Assembly (NCBI RefSeq): GCF_002968835.1
Contig: NZ_PKQK01000001.1
Span: 124,001-188,000 of the forward strand
From: Paenibacillus sp. PCH8
Lineage (GTDB): Bacteria; Bacillota; Bacilli; Paenibacillales; Paenibacillaceae
DNA length: 64,000 bases
Direction: 5' to 3'
How positions within the stretch are numbered: position 1 is the first letter of the stretch; every line of letters starts with the position of its first letter. The notes below the pieces were generated by a model, which saw only the letters and a list, made by a program, of their open reading frames with translations, did not search any database and was not told the origin of the DNA. The position numbers and the translations under genes were made by a program. This document shows positions 18,862 through 27,770 of the stretch, piece by piece.

Positions 18862-19634
18862 GTCTGTCCACCCGCATTCCTGTAGTCATTCCGTTTTTGG
18901 GCATAGGCCCGAAATGCCGTATTCCGATCATCACCAAGCACGTATATATGTACTCCCCGCTCAGCCCAAATCGACATATCTTCCACACCTCTCGTGACTG
19001 TTGCATAAGGTACCCCGCACTGCTGCGCGGTTCCATGTAACGCTTCTAGCGCACGTTGCACATCCGGGTGATTCGTCTGCCATGGTACGCCAAGCGATTG
19101 GGACAGATCTGCCGCCCCCTCCAGCACAAAACTCACCCGGGGATGCGACAAAATTTCCGCACTCTGGCGTACGCCCTTCATACTTTCGATCATCGGTACA
19201 ACCATCACCTGTTCATTGGCTTCCTCAATATATGCGGTGAGTGGATGTTTCCCGAATACACCAGGGCGGCCGCTGTTCAGGCTCCGCATGCCAACGGGAT
19301 GATAGTATGCGTAATGCACCGCTTCTTCCACCTGTGCGAGCTGCTCCACATGGGGAATAACGATCCCCTGCGCCCCGCAGTCCAGCACCTTTAGAATCTC
19401 GGCTCGCTCCACCTTTGAGATGCGTACCAACGGGGTCATGCCTACCAATTCTGCCGCCCGGATCAACTCTTCCACGGACTCCATCGATGTTGCGGCATGC
19501 TCCAGATCAATAATGACAAAATCATATTCCGCGTGTCCGATCATCTCCACGATCACTGGATGGGGTATGGATACAAAGAGGCCGAATACCGTCTGTTTGC
19601 GGGCAATTTTCTCTTTTAACGTGTTTATTCTCAT
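18858..19634 (-). CDS. HpcH/HpaI-family citrate-forming aldolase, SbnG/AcsB-like
   Basis: This 258-residue metal-dependent aldolase has all the expected site residues: the E45-H46 pair in DLEHA, R71 in PLVRISK, E150 in VVPMIES and D176 in LEGAADLSQ. In staphyloferrin B synthesis, SbnG of this family makes citrate from oxaloacetate and acetyl-CoA for the siderophore, apart from the Krebs cycle; the same job is inferred here from gene context. A plain HpcH aldolase acting on pyruvate is the alternative but would be out of place in this operon. The start overlaps the end of the synthetase gene before it by four bases, and its own stop overlaps the decarboxylase start. Confidence 0.85.
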   Translation of the reverse strand: MRINTLKEKIARKQTVFGLFVSIPHPVIVEMIGHAEYDFVIIDLEHAATSMESVEELIRAAELVGMTPLVRISKVERAEILKVLDCGAQGIVIPHVEQLAQVEEAVHYAYYHPVGMRSLNSGRPGVFGKHPLTAYIEEANEQVMVVPMIESMKGVRQSAEILSHPRVSFVLEGAADLSQSLGVPWQTNHPDVQRALEALHGTAQQCGVPYATVTRGVEDMSIWAERGVHIYVLGDDRNTAFRAYAQKRNDYRNAGGQT

Positions 19635-21478
19635 TCGACGATTCCCTTTAATTCGGGTGTTCCCTTTGATTCAAGTGCATCCTTCGATACCTTGAGCGGA
19701 TTGCTCGCCTTGCGGAAATACAACTCCCCATCCCCATACAGACGGCGCTTTGTCATCTCTTCGATCAGTGCATCTTCGGCAAAAAGGTCAAATGCAACGA
19801 ATCGCTCTGCGTATTCTGGATGCTGCCGTTGATAATCCACAATCACGCCTGCGCACAGCTGCCAGAACGCTTCTTCCAACAACCCAAACTTCTCCAAAGC
19901 CAGCGCAATATCCGTCATGCAGATAAAAAAGAACGCATCGTACGTATAGTCACGGACTTCCGACACATCTCCCGCATAGATGAAGGAATACCGATTGAAC
20001 TTGCGGTGGGTTTCCGGCTCCGGGTTCAGCTTCGGGGCCCGTTCAGGGTGCAACAATTGCTCAGGAACGTAACGGACACCATCATGCAGGTCTTTGATGA
20101 TAATCCGTTTCGGTAGATCGTCTTCGAGCACCAAAATAATATTCTGGGCATGTGATTCCAGCGCAATCCCGTGTGCATAGAGCAAATGAACAATCGGCAG
20201 TGTGAGCGTGCGAACCAAAGCCTCGCTCCACGTGTCCACACCATGTCGTTCTACGGCATGCTGGATGAACGGAACACCATCTGGTTGCACCAGCATAAGT
20301 GCATTGAGCGGCCAAGCCGTCTCGCCCGGCTTCAGGTGAACGGATACATTTTCCCGCCAGATCGCCCCAAGCGTACCGTACGCCCGTCCATACTGGGTTG
20401 CAGGCAGCTGCTCATAACGGAATGAGAGTCCCATGATTTCCTTCAAAATGGCAAACTGCTCCTGCTGTAACAGCTCATCTTCACAAACAAGCTGCTCCAG
20501 CCAATCGCTAATCAGCGGTGCATTCTGTGTCGTATGCTGTGCCAGAATGCGCGTACTCGACGTGTTGGTAATGCTGAGGGCCAGCTTGACATAAGGAGCG
20601 TCCGGGTTCATCCGGTTGGATAGCGAGCGAATCGATTGCTGCGCACGATAAGAGGAAGACGAACGGCCGAGATACACGATCTCTCCATCCATAAGCTGCC
20701 GGGCAAATACCGATTCCAACAAATGCTCCCATTGCCATGGATGGACTGGAATGAACACATATCGATCACCCACATCTGCATCAAAACCTGTTCCCCCATC
20801 ACCCTCCAGAATCTCCTGAAATCTTCGTACATCTTCCGCAGTCAGATGTTCCCCCACCAATTGTTCAGAGGTATGACCCGCGGACACCGCCGTCTGGGCT
20901 AATTCTTTCTTTACAGCAACCCACACTAACGCAACATCGGTGTTAAACTCAGGCCCATACGCCAGATTGTCTTTCATCGAGAATCCCAACCTCGACTTAT
21001 AGCTCGGATGATACAGATGACCGTCCGTCATGTGGCTTTCAAGCGCATCATAATGCCGATCCTCATGCGGAATAGTTAAGGGCAATATCGCCCGGCACTG
21101 ACTGTCTTTAGCCATCGTTTCAAGCAATTCCTGGATAAAAGCCGTGACATTCGCACCCTTTAATCCGTTCAGCACGATTTCCTCCAGAAACTGATCCAGA
21201 TCCGTGCAGAAGATGCCCTCCCTTTGAATCGAACCCTTCTTCACCTTCACTCGGCCAAACGAAAACTTCCGCTCTGCTTCACAGGTATACACAACAGGCT
21301 GACCGGATGCAGTAAGGCCGCTGGTTCGCCATTCGCTCCCGCTGACATGACTGTCTAATATGCCCTCGAACCACATCGCCTCCAGGGTCTGCCGCATGAT
21401 CCGTTCCTGTACATCCACGTATACTGCTGTCCTGCCACCTACCTCAGCCCTGTATCCCACGACTCCCACGTGCTTCAC
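19631..21478 (-). CDS. IucA/IucC-family NIS siderophore synthetase (middle)
   Basis: This 615-residue member of the NIS synthetase family carries HPSYKSRLGF at 157-166, FIPVHPWQWEHLL, and the C-terminal pair LESHAQNIILVL and KDLHDGVRYV that shape the ATP and acyl site. It activates a carboxylate as an acyl-adenylate and passes it to an amine or alcohol. It overlaps the synthetase gene upstream by 35 bases and the aldolase gene downstream by four, so it is part of one coupled message. Order here (exporter, synthetase, synthetase, aldolase, decarboxylase) mirrors sbnD to sbnH of Staphylococcus. Confidence 0.87.
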   Translation of the reverse strand: MKHVGVVGYRAEVGGRTAVYVDVQERIMRQTLEAMWFEGILDSHVSGSEWRTSGLTASGQPVVYTCEAERKFSFGRVKVKKGSIQREGIFCTDLDQFLEEIVLNGLKGANVTAFIQELLETMAKDSQCRAILPLTIPHEDRHYDALESHMTDGHLYHPSYKSRLGFSMKDNLAYGPEFNTDVALVWVAVKKELAQTAVSAGHTSEQLVGEHLTAEDVRRFQEILEGDGGTGFDADVGDRYVFIPVHPWQWEHLLESVFARQLMDGEIVYLGRSSSSYRAQQSIRSLSNRMNPDAPYVKLALSITNTSSTRILAQHTTQNAPLISDWLEQLVCEDELLQQEQFAILKEIMGLSFRYEQLPATQYGRAYGTLGAIWRENVSVHLKPGETAWPLNALMLVQPDGVPFIQHAVERHGVDTWSEALVRTLTLPIVHLLYAHGIALESHAQNIILVLEDDLPKRIIIKDLHDGVRYVPEQLLHPERAPKLNPEPETHRKFNRYSFIYAGDVSEVRDYTYDAFFFICMTDIALALEKFGLLEEAFWQLCAGVIVDYQRQHPEYAERFVAFDLFAEDALIEEMTKRRLYGDGELYFRKASNPLKVSKDALESKGTPELKGIVE

Positions 21479-23246
21479 TCCCTATATGTTTCATGACGTT
21501 ACTTACCGGCACATAAGCCGGGGTTTGACTGATGCCCCCAAGACAACTCACCAAATTTTGTTTAGCTAGAAAGGCATCTGCCGTCAGCAGATGCTGCACA
21601 TAGGCGTTGCCCGTTCGTTCCAGCTCCTCCACAAGCACCTCGCTTACCCGCTTCCAGAAATATTCCTCCGACACGTTCAAATCCCTCGCTATCACGTGAA
21701 TCAGAGACCCCAGATGATTGACGAAATAATAGTACGATGTCCGCGCCCACGCTTTCTCTCGCGCATAGAACAACAGATCCGACACATCACGATCCTGCTC
21801 ACCGATAAGCTCCTCATCCACACTGACACCTTCCAGATCGCGGACGATAAAAGCCACAGGCATGCCATCCTCCAACGTCACAAGGGTGTTCTGCAGATGT
21901 GCTTCAAAATGAATGCCTTTCTCACCAGCCGCCCGTACGATCGGTAGCAGAGAAATGGACAGATAACGATCCAACCAGAGTCCAGCCGTATCTCGTTTAG
22001 CCCCAAGCATCGTGGTCAGCCGAGAATGCATCCCGGGAAGCGGTGACTCGACCAGACTGGATAACACATACGTACTTGCCGGATCGAATTCAATAGGCCG
22101 ATACGCCACCGTAAACAGGCTGGTTAATTCTTCATCATCAAAGGCACAAGTAGCGACGCCTGTCTCATACGCAATATGAGTGTGCGGTTCAGCACCGAAG
22201 CATTCATGTTGCCTGACGTATCTTGAGGCATCCATAGTTCGGCGCATCTGCTCGGCACTATTGGTGCGAATCATGTTGGTGATCTGCATGTTCAGGGACA
22301 GCTTAATATTACAATTCCATGCCGGAATATAGACTGTACGGACCGAAGAAGTTGGATAGACGGTTGGCCCCGCACTGCCGAGCAGAATTAATTTTTGATC
22401 TCGAATATAGTGCTGTATCTCGGTCAACTGTGATATGTACGCGTACTGCCATGGATGGACGGGCAATATCCCATACACCCCGCTCTTTTCTTTTAAAATA
22501 GGCTCCATATCGCTCCGAAGAAGCTCATACAGGTCAACTCTCGCTGTATTGTCTACCCATTCCTCTGCATAGACATCTTGCCTTACGGCGATATAACACA
22601 GTTGAAACGAGGTACGCAGCTCCGGACTGTACTTCTGTACGTCCTGCTCGGTGAAGCCCTTGGAATTCTTCGGAAACGGGTGAAATGGATGACCAACCAA
22701 CAGAGATTGTTCCGAGGTACAGTAATCGTGGATGCCGAGTCCGGCTGCTTGTTCGATATACAAGGTAAGATTTCCTACACTGTTATCTACCTTTTGCGCA
22801 AAATCTCTGGCATACGCTTCAGTGCGATCCGTATTCTTGCCCGCTGGATGTACAATCTGTACCTCAAGTGAATCCTTCGTCTCCATCGCACTTTTCATCA
22901 TTTTATGTTGATCCGAGCGAGCACCCTTTTCCCCAATCCCGCTTAACTCGCATGTGATCCAGCGAACCAAGTCCCGATAATACACCGCTTTCCCACCAGA
23001 CTTCATGCTCGCGTATTCATGCTCACCCATGGCTGAGTAATAGGTCAGTTGTCCCGTCACCGTCACCCCGCTGGCTCGAAAAGCCACGGCGTACGTCATC
23101 GTATTCGGATCAACCCGAATATCGCCTTCCTTCTCTAACGCAAGCTCTCGGATGTAACAGTTCAGCAGCAGCTTGCACGAATGTTCGTAGGCCTGCTGCT
23201 CTGCTTTAGACCGGAGCTTGTTTTCCATCTCGAACAATGATGCCAA
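21444..23246 (-). CDS. IucA/IucC-family NIS siderophore synthetase (first)
   Basis: This product of up to 600 residues has TGQLTYYSAMGEHEY near 64-78, HPFPKNSKGF (189-198), LPVHPWQYAYIS, and FEAHLQNTLVTL with RDLEGVSV near the C-terminus. The YSAMG segment recalls the type C synthetases that close the molecule, but this is a weak guide. The listed start is a TTG touching an AAGAAGG run, which is poor spacing; the TTG at 23237 or the ATG at 23228 are alternatives. Whichever is used, the gene begins inside the end of the MFS exporter gene. Confidence 0.85.
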   Translation of the reverse strand: MASLFEMENKLRSKAEQQAYEHSCKLLLNCYIRELALEKEGDIRVDPNTMTYAVAFRASGVTVTGQLTYYSAMGEHEYASMKSGGKAVYYRDLVRWITCELSGIGEKGARSDQHKMMKSAMETKDSLEVQIVHPAGKNTDRTEAYARDFAQKVDNSVGNLTLYIEQAAGLGIHDYCTSEQSLLVGHPFHPFPKNSKGFTEQDVQKYSPELRTSFQLCYIAVRQDVYAEEWVDNTARVDLYELLRSDMEPILKEKSGVYGILPVHPWQYAYISQLTEIQHYIRDQKLILLGSAGPTVYPTSSVRTVYIPAWNCNIKLSLNMQITNMIRTNSAEQMRRTMDASRYVRQHECFGAEPHTHIAYETGVATCAFDDEELTSLFTVAYRPIEFDPASTYVLSSLVESPLPGMHSRLTTMLGAKRDTAGLWLDRYLSISLLPIVRAAGEKGIHFEAHLQNTLVTLEDGMPVAFIVRDLEGVSVDEELIGEQDRDVSDLLFYAREKAWARTSYYYFVNHLGSLIHVIARDLNVSEEYFWKRVSEVLVEELERTGNAYVQHLLTADAFLAKQNLVSCLGGISQTPAYVPVSNVMKHIGSEARGSRGIQG

Positions 23247-24639
23247 CCTTCTTTCGGGTTATAAGTAAGACCAGGGGAATCGTAAGCAGTATGGCGCAAC
23301 CAAGTCCGATACAGATCTCTTTGAGCGCCCCCCATTTGGCCATCTCCGTAGATGTTCCTGCTCCGGCCAACCATTGCCAGCGCATATCGTAATACAGTGT
23401 CATACCCATCACCGCAAACGAAGAAGCCATCCGTTCAATCGTTGTCGACAATACCGACCCTTCATGCATATCTTCATCCCTCAGTGCCTGTAGACCGATC
23501 GCGGAGATACTCATGCCTGATAAACCAACACCGATCCCCCGGCAAGCCATGAGCATGACGATGATCCACATTGAAGCGCCCATCGGTAGAATCGCAAACG
23601 ATAAGATCGATATAGACACCAACAGTGTCCCCCATGCGATAAAATGCATTGACCGACCGCGATCCAGCAAACTGCCGCCAATCCACATGAACAGACTTGT
23701 ACTGATCGACAAGGGAATGAACAGAGCACCGGACATCGCAGGTGACAAGTGGAAGACATCCTGAAACAATAACGGCAGGGCAAAGATCACACCAAACATC
23801 ACACAATCCTGAATGGTCGAGATCAGGACGGTCAGTGGAAATACGGGATTTCGCCGCAGTAGCTGATAGCGGATCAGCGGTTCCTTGCGACCGTTCTCTG
23901 TCTGGACAAAACGAATCAACAACACCACACCCAGCACAATCAGCATCCAGGGTATCCATGTCACTACAACAGGACTGGTGTATAATTGCAGCCCCAGACT
24001 AAGGGCCCCCACAGCGGAGACCAGCAGCAACACACTGGATGAGTGCCAGGTCTTCCTTCGAGCCGGGATATAGGTCTGAATAACTCGTCCACACCCGATG
24101 AACGAAAATACAGCGAGCGGCACGTTGAGCCAGAACAGCATCTCGAGCCGTCCATACTGAATGATAAAGCCCCCAAGCGTTGGGCCGGCAGCAGGGGCAA
24201 GCATAAGCAGCAGGCCCCAGGCTCCGGTGATTCGGCCCCGTACCTCTGGTCCATACACATCGAACAGCAGCACAAGTGATAACGGAATCATCAGTCCGGC
24301 AGCAACCCCATGCATGAAGCGAACCAGCAATAGCACTTCATAGGATTGATGAAATAAGGCGCCCGCCACCGAGAATAATCCATAGATGCTGATCCCGAGC
24401 ATATAGGTCTGTTTACGCCCCAGTCGATCCACAATCAGGGAAGCCAGTGGCATCGTTAAGGTCATGGCGAGCATATACAAGGCGATGATCCATCCGCCTG
24501 CTGTCGTGGAGATCTGATAGTATTGCACAAAATAAGGAAGTAGCAGATTAAAGGCACTGTTCGTGAGCACCAGGGTAAATGCACCCATTAGAATGGCGAG
24601 TAATACGGCGTGCTTCCTGATGAGGGACAGCTTCATCAT
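23206..24639 (-). CDS. MFS transporter, probable siderophore exporter
   Basis: This 477-residue membrane protein has about 14 transmembrane helices and DHA2 (EmrB/QacA-type) signatures: an N-terminal GGWIIALYMLAMTLTMPLASLIVDRLGRKQ loop region, LLVRFMHGVAAGLM, and GPTLGGFI in helix five. Gene position inside the synthesis operon, as for sbnD and yhcA, points to export of the finished siderophore. It overlaps the aminotransferase gene upstream by four bases and the first synthetase downstream by 41. Proton-driven export is inferred from the family. Confidence 0.87.
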   Translation of the reverse strand: MMKLSLIRKHAVLLAILMGAFTLVLTNSAFNLLLPYFVQYYQISTTAGGWIIALYMLAMTLTMPLASLIVDRLGRKQTYMLGISIYGLFSVAGALFHQSYEVLLLVRFMHGVAAGLMIPLSLVLLFDVYGPEVRGRITGAWGLLLMLAPAAGPTLGGFIIQYGRLEMLFWLNVPLAVFSFIGCGRVIQTYIPARRKTWHSSSVLLLVSAVGALSLGLQLYTSPVVVTWIPWMLIVLGVVLLIRFVQTENGRKEPLIRYQLLRRNPVFPLTVLISTIQDCVMFGVIFALPLLFQDVFHLSPAMSGALFIPLSISTSLFMWIGGSLLDRGRSMHFIAWGTLLVSISILSFAILPMGASMWIIVMLMACRGIGVGLSGMSISAIGLQALRDEDMHEGSVLSTTIERMASSFAVMGMTLYYDMRWQWLAGAGTSTEMAKWGALKEICIGLGCAILLTIPLVLLITRKKVGIIVRDGKQAPV

Positions 24640-26003
24640 GTCGCTGCATTTAAGGCAATGAGGGCAATGGCTCCAGCTACTGATTTCTCAAAGATCGCAA
24701 GTACCTCGCTTGATTCCTGCTCCGTAATATTCAGGGGTGGCAGGAAACGGACAACTGCGGAATGCCGTCCACCCCGTTCCACAATCAATCCATTTTTGAA
24801 GCACTCACGCTGAATGGATGCAGCCAGTTCCCCGCTCGGCAGATAGTGTCCCAGACGATCCTGACGTCCTGTTGGATCAACCACCTCCACACCGATCATC
24901 AGTCCTCTGCCACGCACGTCGCCGATCTCCGCATGTCGTTCTTTCAGCTTATTCAGTTGATTCATGAACTGCTCACTGCGAAGATGCACATTGTGCAGGA
25001 CATTCTGTTCCCGGATGTAGCGAATGGTAGCAAGGCCAGCTGCCATAGCCAACTGGTTACCACGGAATGTCCCTGTGTGTGCTCCAGGCTGCCACTGATC
25101 AAGCTCTTCTTTGTAGATCACAACAGACATGGGCAGGCTGCCACCCACGGCTTTGGAACAGATGATGACATCTGGTACAATTCCAGCGTGTTCGAATGAA
25201 AACATGCGGCCTGTCCGGCCAATACCGGTCTGAACTTCATCGATGATGAGTGGAATGCTCCGCTCTGCCGTAATTCGGCGCAGCTCCTTCAGCCATTCAA
25301 TATCCGCTGGAATCGCTCCGCCTTCGCCCTGCACCGTTTCGACAATCACACCACATGGTGCAGCAATACCACTCTCGCAATCATCCAGCAGGTTCTCGAT
25401 ATATTGGGCACTGAGCCGTGCCGTCATGCCCTCACCCACTCCAAATGGGCAACGATACTCGTAAGGGAACGGCAAGAAATGTACGTCTGGCAACAGGCTT
25501 TGCAGATGTTCTTTCTTGCTCAGGTTGCCACTCATCGACATGGTGGCTTGTGTTGAACCGTGATAACCGCCTTGGAAAGCCAGAATGGATCGGCCCCCTG
25601 TGGCATGTTTAACCAGCTTAATGGCTGCTTCCACCGCATCCGCTCCGGTTGGTCCGCAGAACTGGATTTTGGCCTTGTCCTGCATCTCCTCCGGAAGGAT
25701 GGAGAATAATTCCTGCATAAATGACAGCTTCAGCGGTGTTGCCAAATCCAGTGTATGTAGTGGAATCTGCTGATCCAGGACATCTCGAATGGCAGTGACT
25801 ACCGTGTCATGGTTATGACCCAGTGCCAATGTTCCCGCCCCTGCCAGACAATCGTAGAATACGCGTCCTTCCGTATCGGTCATCTTCATGCCGTGGGCCT
25901 TGCTAATGACAAGCGGGAAATGTCTGGAGTATGATCTTGCATTGGATTCCTTCTCATTTTGCAGCTTCAAGTATTCCGTCTGCACCTCTACTGACATAGC
26001 CAT
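24636..26003 (-). CDS. Diaminobutyrate-type class III aminotransferase, AcsF/RhbA-like
   Basis: This 455-residue PLP enzyme has CGPTGADAVEAAIKL, the aspartate D255 in IIDEVQTGIGRTG, and the PLP lysine K284 in CSKAVGG. The sequence pattern fits diaminobutyrate:2-oxoglutarate aminotransferases, which convert aspartate semialdehyde and glutamate to 2,4-diaminobutyrate and 2-oxoglutarate. Both products would be useful here: diaminobutyrate as the amine part and 2-oxoglutarate as an iron-binding end group. SbnA/SbnB homologues for diaminopropionate are absent, so diaminobutyrate is the more likely building block, as in achromobactin. AAGGAG lies upstream of the ATG. It may have its own promoter in the 162-base gap upstream. 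Confidence 0.87.
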   Translation of the reverse strand: MAMSVEVQTEYLKLQNEKESNARSYSRHFPLVISKAHGMKMTDTEGRVFYDCLAGAGTLALGHNHDTVVTAIRDVLDQQIPLHTLDLATPLKLSFMQELFSILPEEMQDKAKIQFCGPTGADAVEAAIKLVKHATGGRSILAFQGGYHGSTQATMSMSGNLSKKEHLQSLLPDVHFLPFPYEYRCPFGVGEGMTARLSAQYIENLLDDCESGIAAPCGVIVETVQGEGGAIPADIEWLKELRRITAERSIPLIIDEVQTGIGRTGRMFSFEHAGIVPDVIICSKAVGGSLPMSVVIYKEELDQWQPGAHTGTFRGNQLAMAAGLATIRYIREQNVLHNVHLRSEQFMNQLNKLKERHAEIGDVRGRGLMIGVEVVDPTGRQDRLGHYLPSGELAASIQRECFKNGLIVERGGRHSAVVRFLPPLNITEQESSEVLAIFEKSVAGAIALIALNAAT

Positions 26004-26106
26004 ATAACGCTCCTTATAATCAATTCAGGCTGGACCAGCTGCCTGTGTGACTCAATGCTATTTGACGTAGTTATGGTTAACAACGGTGATAAGAATCAAG
26101 TGATTA

Positions 26107-26137
26107 ATGACGTTATATATCATCTAATATACGTCAT
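26107..26137. promoter_or_regulatory. Inverted repeat upstream of the aminotransferase gene
   Basis: Arms ATGACGTTATAT (26107-26118) and ATATACGTCAT (26127-26137) pair with one bulged base. It lies in the 162-base gap between the ATP-grasp and aminotransferase genes and could be an operator or a weak terminator. Confidence 0.4.
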
Positions 26138-26165
26138 GCATTACCTGTATCTGTTGTTATATGTC

Positions 26166-27209
26166 TTATATTCGAATTGCTCCTTGCTCCTGACAAAGAT
26201 ATTCCAGATATACCCGAACTACATCACGCGTCGTTCCACCATGGGGAAAGACGTGGTGCGTCAGATCTGGCAAGGCGTTCACTTCCAGAATGCCACCCTG
26301 CTCACCCGAGATGGGCTTGCGAATATCGGTACACCGGACATCGACTCCGGCTACATCAATCTGGAGTGTCTTGGCTGCCTGAATCATCATTCGGACATTA
26401 TCGGGATGTATGAATTCTGTACAATCCCTATAAAACTCACTGATCTTCCCGGCGGCTGAATTGCGAAGATCGTACAGTTCAATTTCTTGACCTGTGGCTG
26501 GTACTTGATCGAGGGTTGTCCCCTGTCCGCTCAAGACCTCCAGTAGATGTTCAGCTTCTGCATCAACCCGGGGAAAGGCTTCGTACTCGCCAATAGAAGT
26601 CATTACAAGACGATCCTGATTCATCTTCTCAATTAATGCCCGCACGGAAGAATTCCCATCTCCCTGAATATAGACCGGACGGTATTCGTTCACAGCCGCC
26701 ACCTCATCGTTAATGATTAGCACTCTGTAATCGATGCCTGTCACATATTGCTGTAGCATGATGCTGCTGCCATGGACACCCGCAAGACGAATGGCAGTTT
26801 CCAATTCATCTTCGGTACGAACATCCAGCGTCACGCCCAAGCTACTGCTTGCATCCAACGGCTTCACCACAATGGAGCCATGCTGTCTCAGAAATGCTGT
26901 TGCCTCGTTCCCTATCGCCGGGATCACGATAAATGACGGCACAGGCATTCCCTGTTCGCGCAGCAGCATATTACATGCCTGCTTGTTCTTCGCGAGCAGT
27001 CCGGCGATTAACGGCAGACGATGGGATCTGGTTTTGTTGATGATGATTTGCTTGTCCCCTAAGGATAGCTTCAAGAAATCTTCGCATGCCTCCACAAGCG
27101 GCTCACAGGTAATACCCATTTCTTGCGCTTTGCTTATAATGAGTCGGTTCTGCAGATTATGAATTCCTCTCGGGAACACTGGAAATCCTCCTCGACCGAA
27201 TGAAAGCAT
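26166..27209 (-). CDS. ATP-grasp ligase of the siderophore operon
   Basis: This protein of up to 347 residues has a cyanophycin-synthetase/GshAB-like ATP-grasp fold: SIVVKPLDASSSLGV (nucleotide lysine and glycine-rich loop), QQYVTGIDYRVLIIND, and the metal-binding end GILEVNALPDLTHHV. Such enzymes join a carboxylate to an amine at the cost of ATP. Vibrioferrin loci have an ATP-grasp gene (pvsA), while achromobactin and staphyloferrin B loci do not, so this may add an extra residue to the product. The start is open: the ATG at 27209 has GGAG only three bases away, but the GTG at 27176 follows GAGGAGGA with ideal spacing and is perhaps the true start. Confidence 0.8.
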   Translation of the reverse strand: MLSFGRGGFPVFPRGIHNLQNRLIISKAQEMGITCEPLVEACEDFLKLSLGDKQIIINKTRSHRLPLIAGLLAKNKQACNMLLREQGMPVPSFIVIPAIGNEATAFLRQHGSIVVKPLDASSSLGVTLDVRTEDELETAIRLAGVHGSSIMLQQYVTGIDYRVLIINDEVAAVNEYRPVYIQGDGNSSVRALIEKMNQDRLVMTSIGEYEAFPRVDAEAEHLLEVLSGQGTTLDQVPATGQEIELYDLRNSAAGKISEFYRDCTEFIHPDNVRMMIQAAKTLQIDVAGVDVRCTDIRKPISGEQGGILEVNALPDLTHHVFPHGGTTRDVVRVYLEYLCQEQGAIRI

Positions 27210-27215
27210 TCGCTC

Positions 27216-27410
27216 CTATATAAGTTGAACTAAAGATTATTTACACGGACACTACGATGACAGAATAACCTTCCAGTCGCTGTTATCCCCAGATTTTTTT
27301 CGATTCCCTTTTCTCAAGGGAAAATCCGGTGATAAAGGCGAACGCTTCGCTTTTTCAGGTTTTTTCTGTCCTCTCCGTTATCGTGTAAATGATTAGTTCA
27401 ACTTTTATAG
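27216..27410. repeat. MITE-like inverted-repeat element in the siderophore leader
   Basis: The ends CTATATAAGTTGAACTAA (27216-27233) and its near-complement at 27393-27410 match at 17 of 18 positions, and homology continues inward with gaps (TTTACACG, GACAGAA..ACC). The inside holds two smaller stems and the core TCGCTGTTATCC (27277-27288), shared with another element near 56.75 kb. No ORF is present. It lies between the Fur box and the ATP-grasp start, so it is probably transcribed as part of the 5' leader. Confidence 0.75.
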
Positions 27411-27447
27411 CTCATACTTTAATCGGATTATTTTTGTGTCTATATAC

Positions 27448-27462
27448 TGATAATGATTATCA
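27448..27462. promoter_or_regulatory. Fur box of the siderophore synthesis operon
   Basis: TGATAATGATTATCA is a perfect 7-1-7 Fur palindrome. It lies upstream of the ATP-grasp gene and about 300 bases past the end of the importer genes, so it should control the synthesis operon, keeping it off when iron is plentiful. Confidence 0.9.
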
Positions 27463-27770
27463 ATATCATATAAAATCTATTTTATGGCAATTCAATATAC
27501 ATTGTCAATAATAAACTTTTAAGGGAAAGTAAGGTTGATTAGAAGTGGTTGTACATCCATGTGGATTGGCATCTCTCGAATAACGGGCGTCACAACCGGG
27601 ACAAGCTCTGGATCATGTTCATGATGAAACCAATAGCTTGCCTGTTCTGTGATCCGCATGTAGGTGCAGTGTATGTGGAAGATTGGAGCGTAAGGTCGCT
27701 ATACGTTCAATCGTTGAATGGCTCCTGCGTCAGTCGGTATTCCTCAACGAGAGTCTGCATCTCCTGATCC

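Larger units (their letters stand above)
27216..27770. other. Intergenic region between importer and synthesis genes
   Basis: It contains the MITE-like element and the Fur box listed separately. The rest (about 27540-27770) has no complete gene. On the minus strand, a 17-codon frame starts at 27760, ten bases after the ABC ATPase stop, and an unrelated frame ends near 27537 with MDVQPLLINLTFP; together they could be the wreck of a small gene that once followed the ATPase. Confidence 0.4.

Noticed and set aside
15501-27209. Schizokinen/rhizobactin or aerobactin type locus
   Set aside because: No lysine/diamine monooxygenase and no N-acetyltransferase are present among the operon genes, so a hydroxamate siderophore is not supported.
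27216-27410. Inverted-repeat element as an insertion sequence
   Set aside because: It is under 200 bases and carries no transposase frame; at most it is a non-autonomous element.
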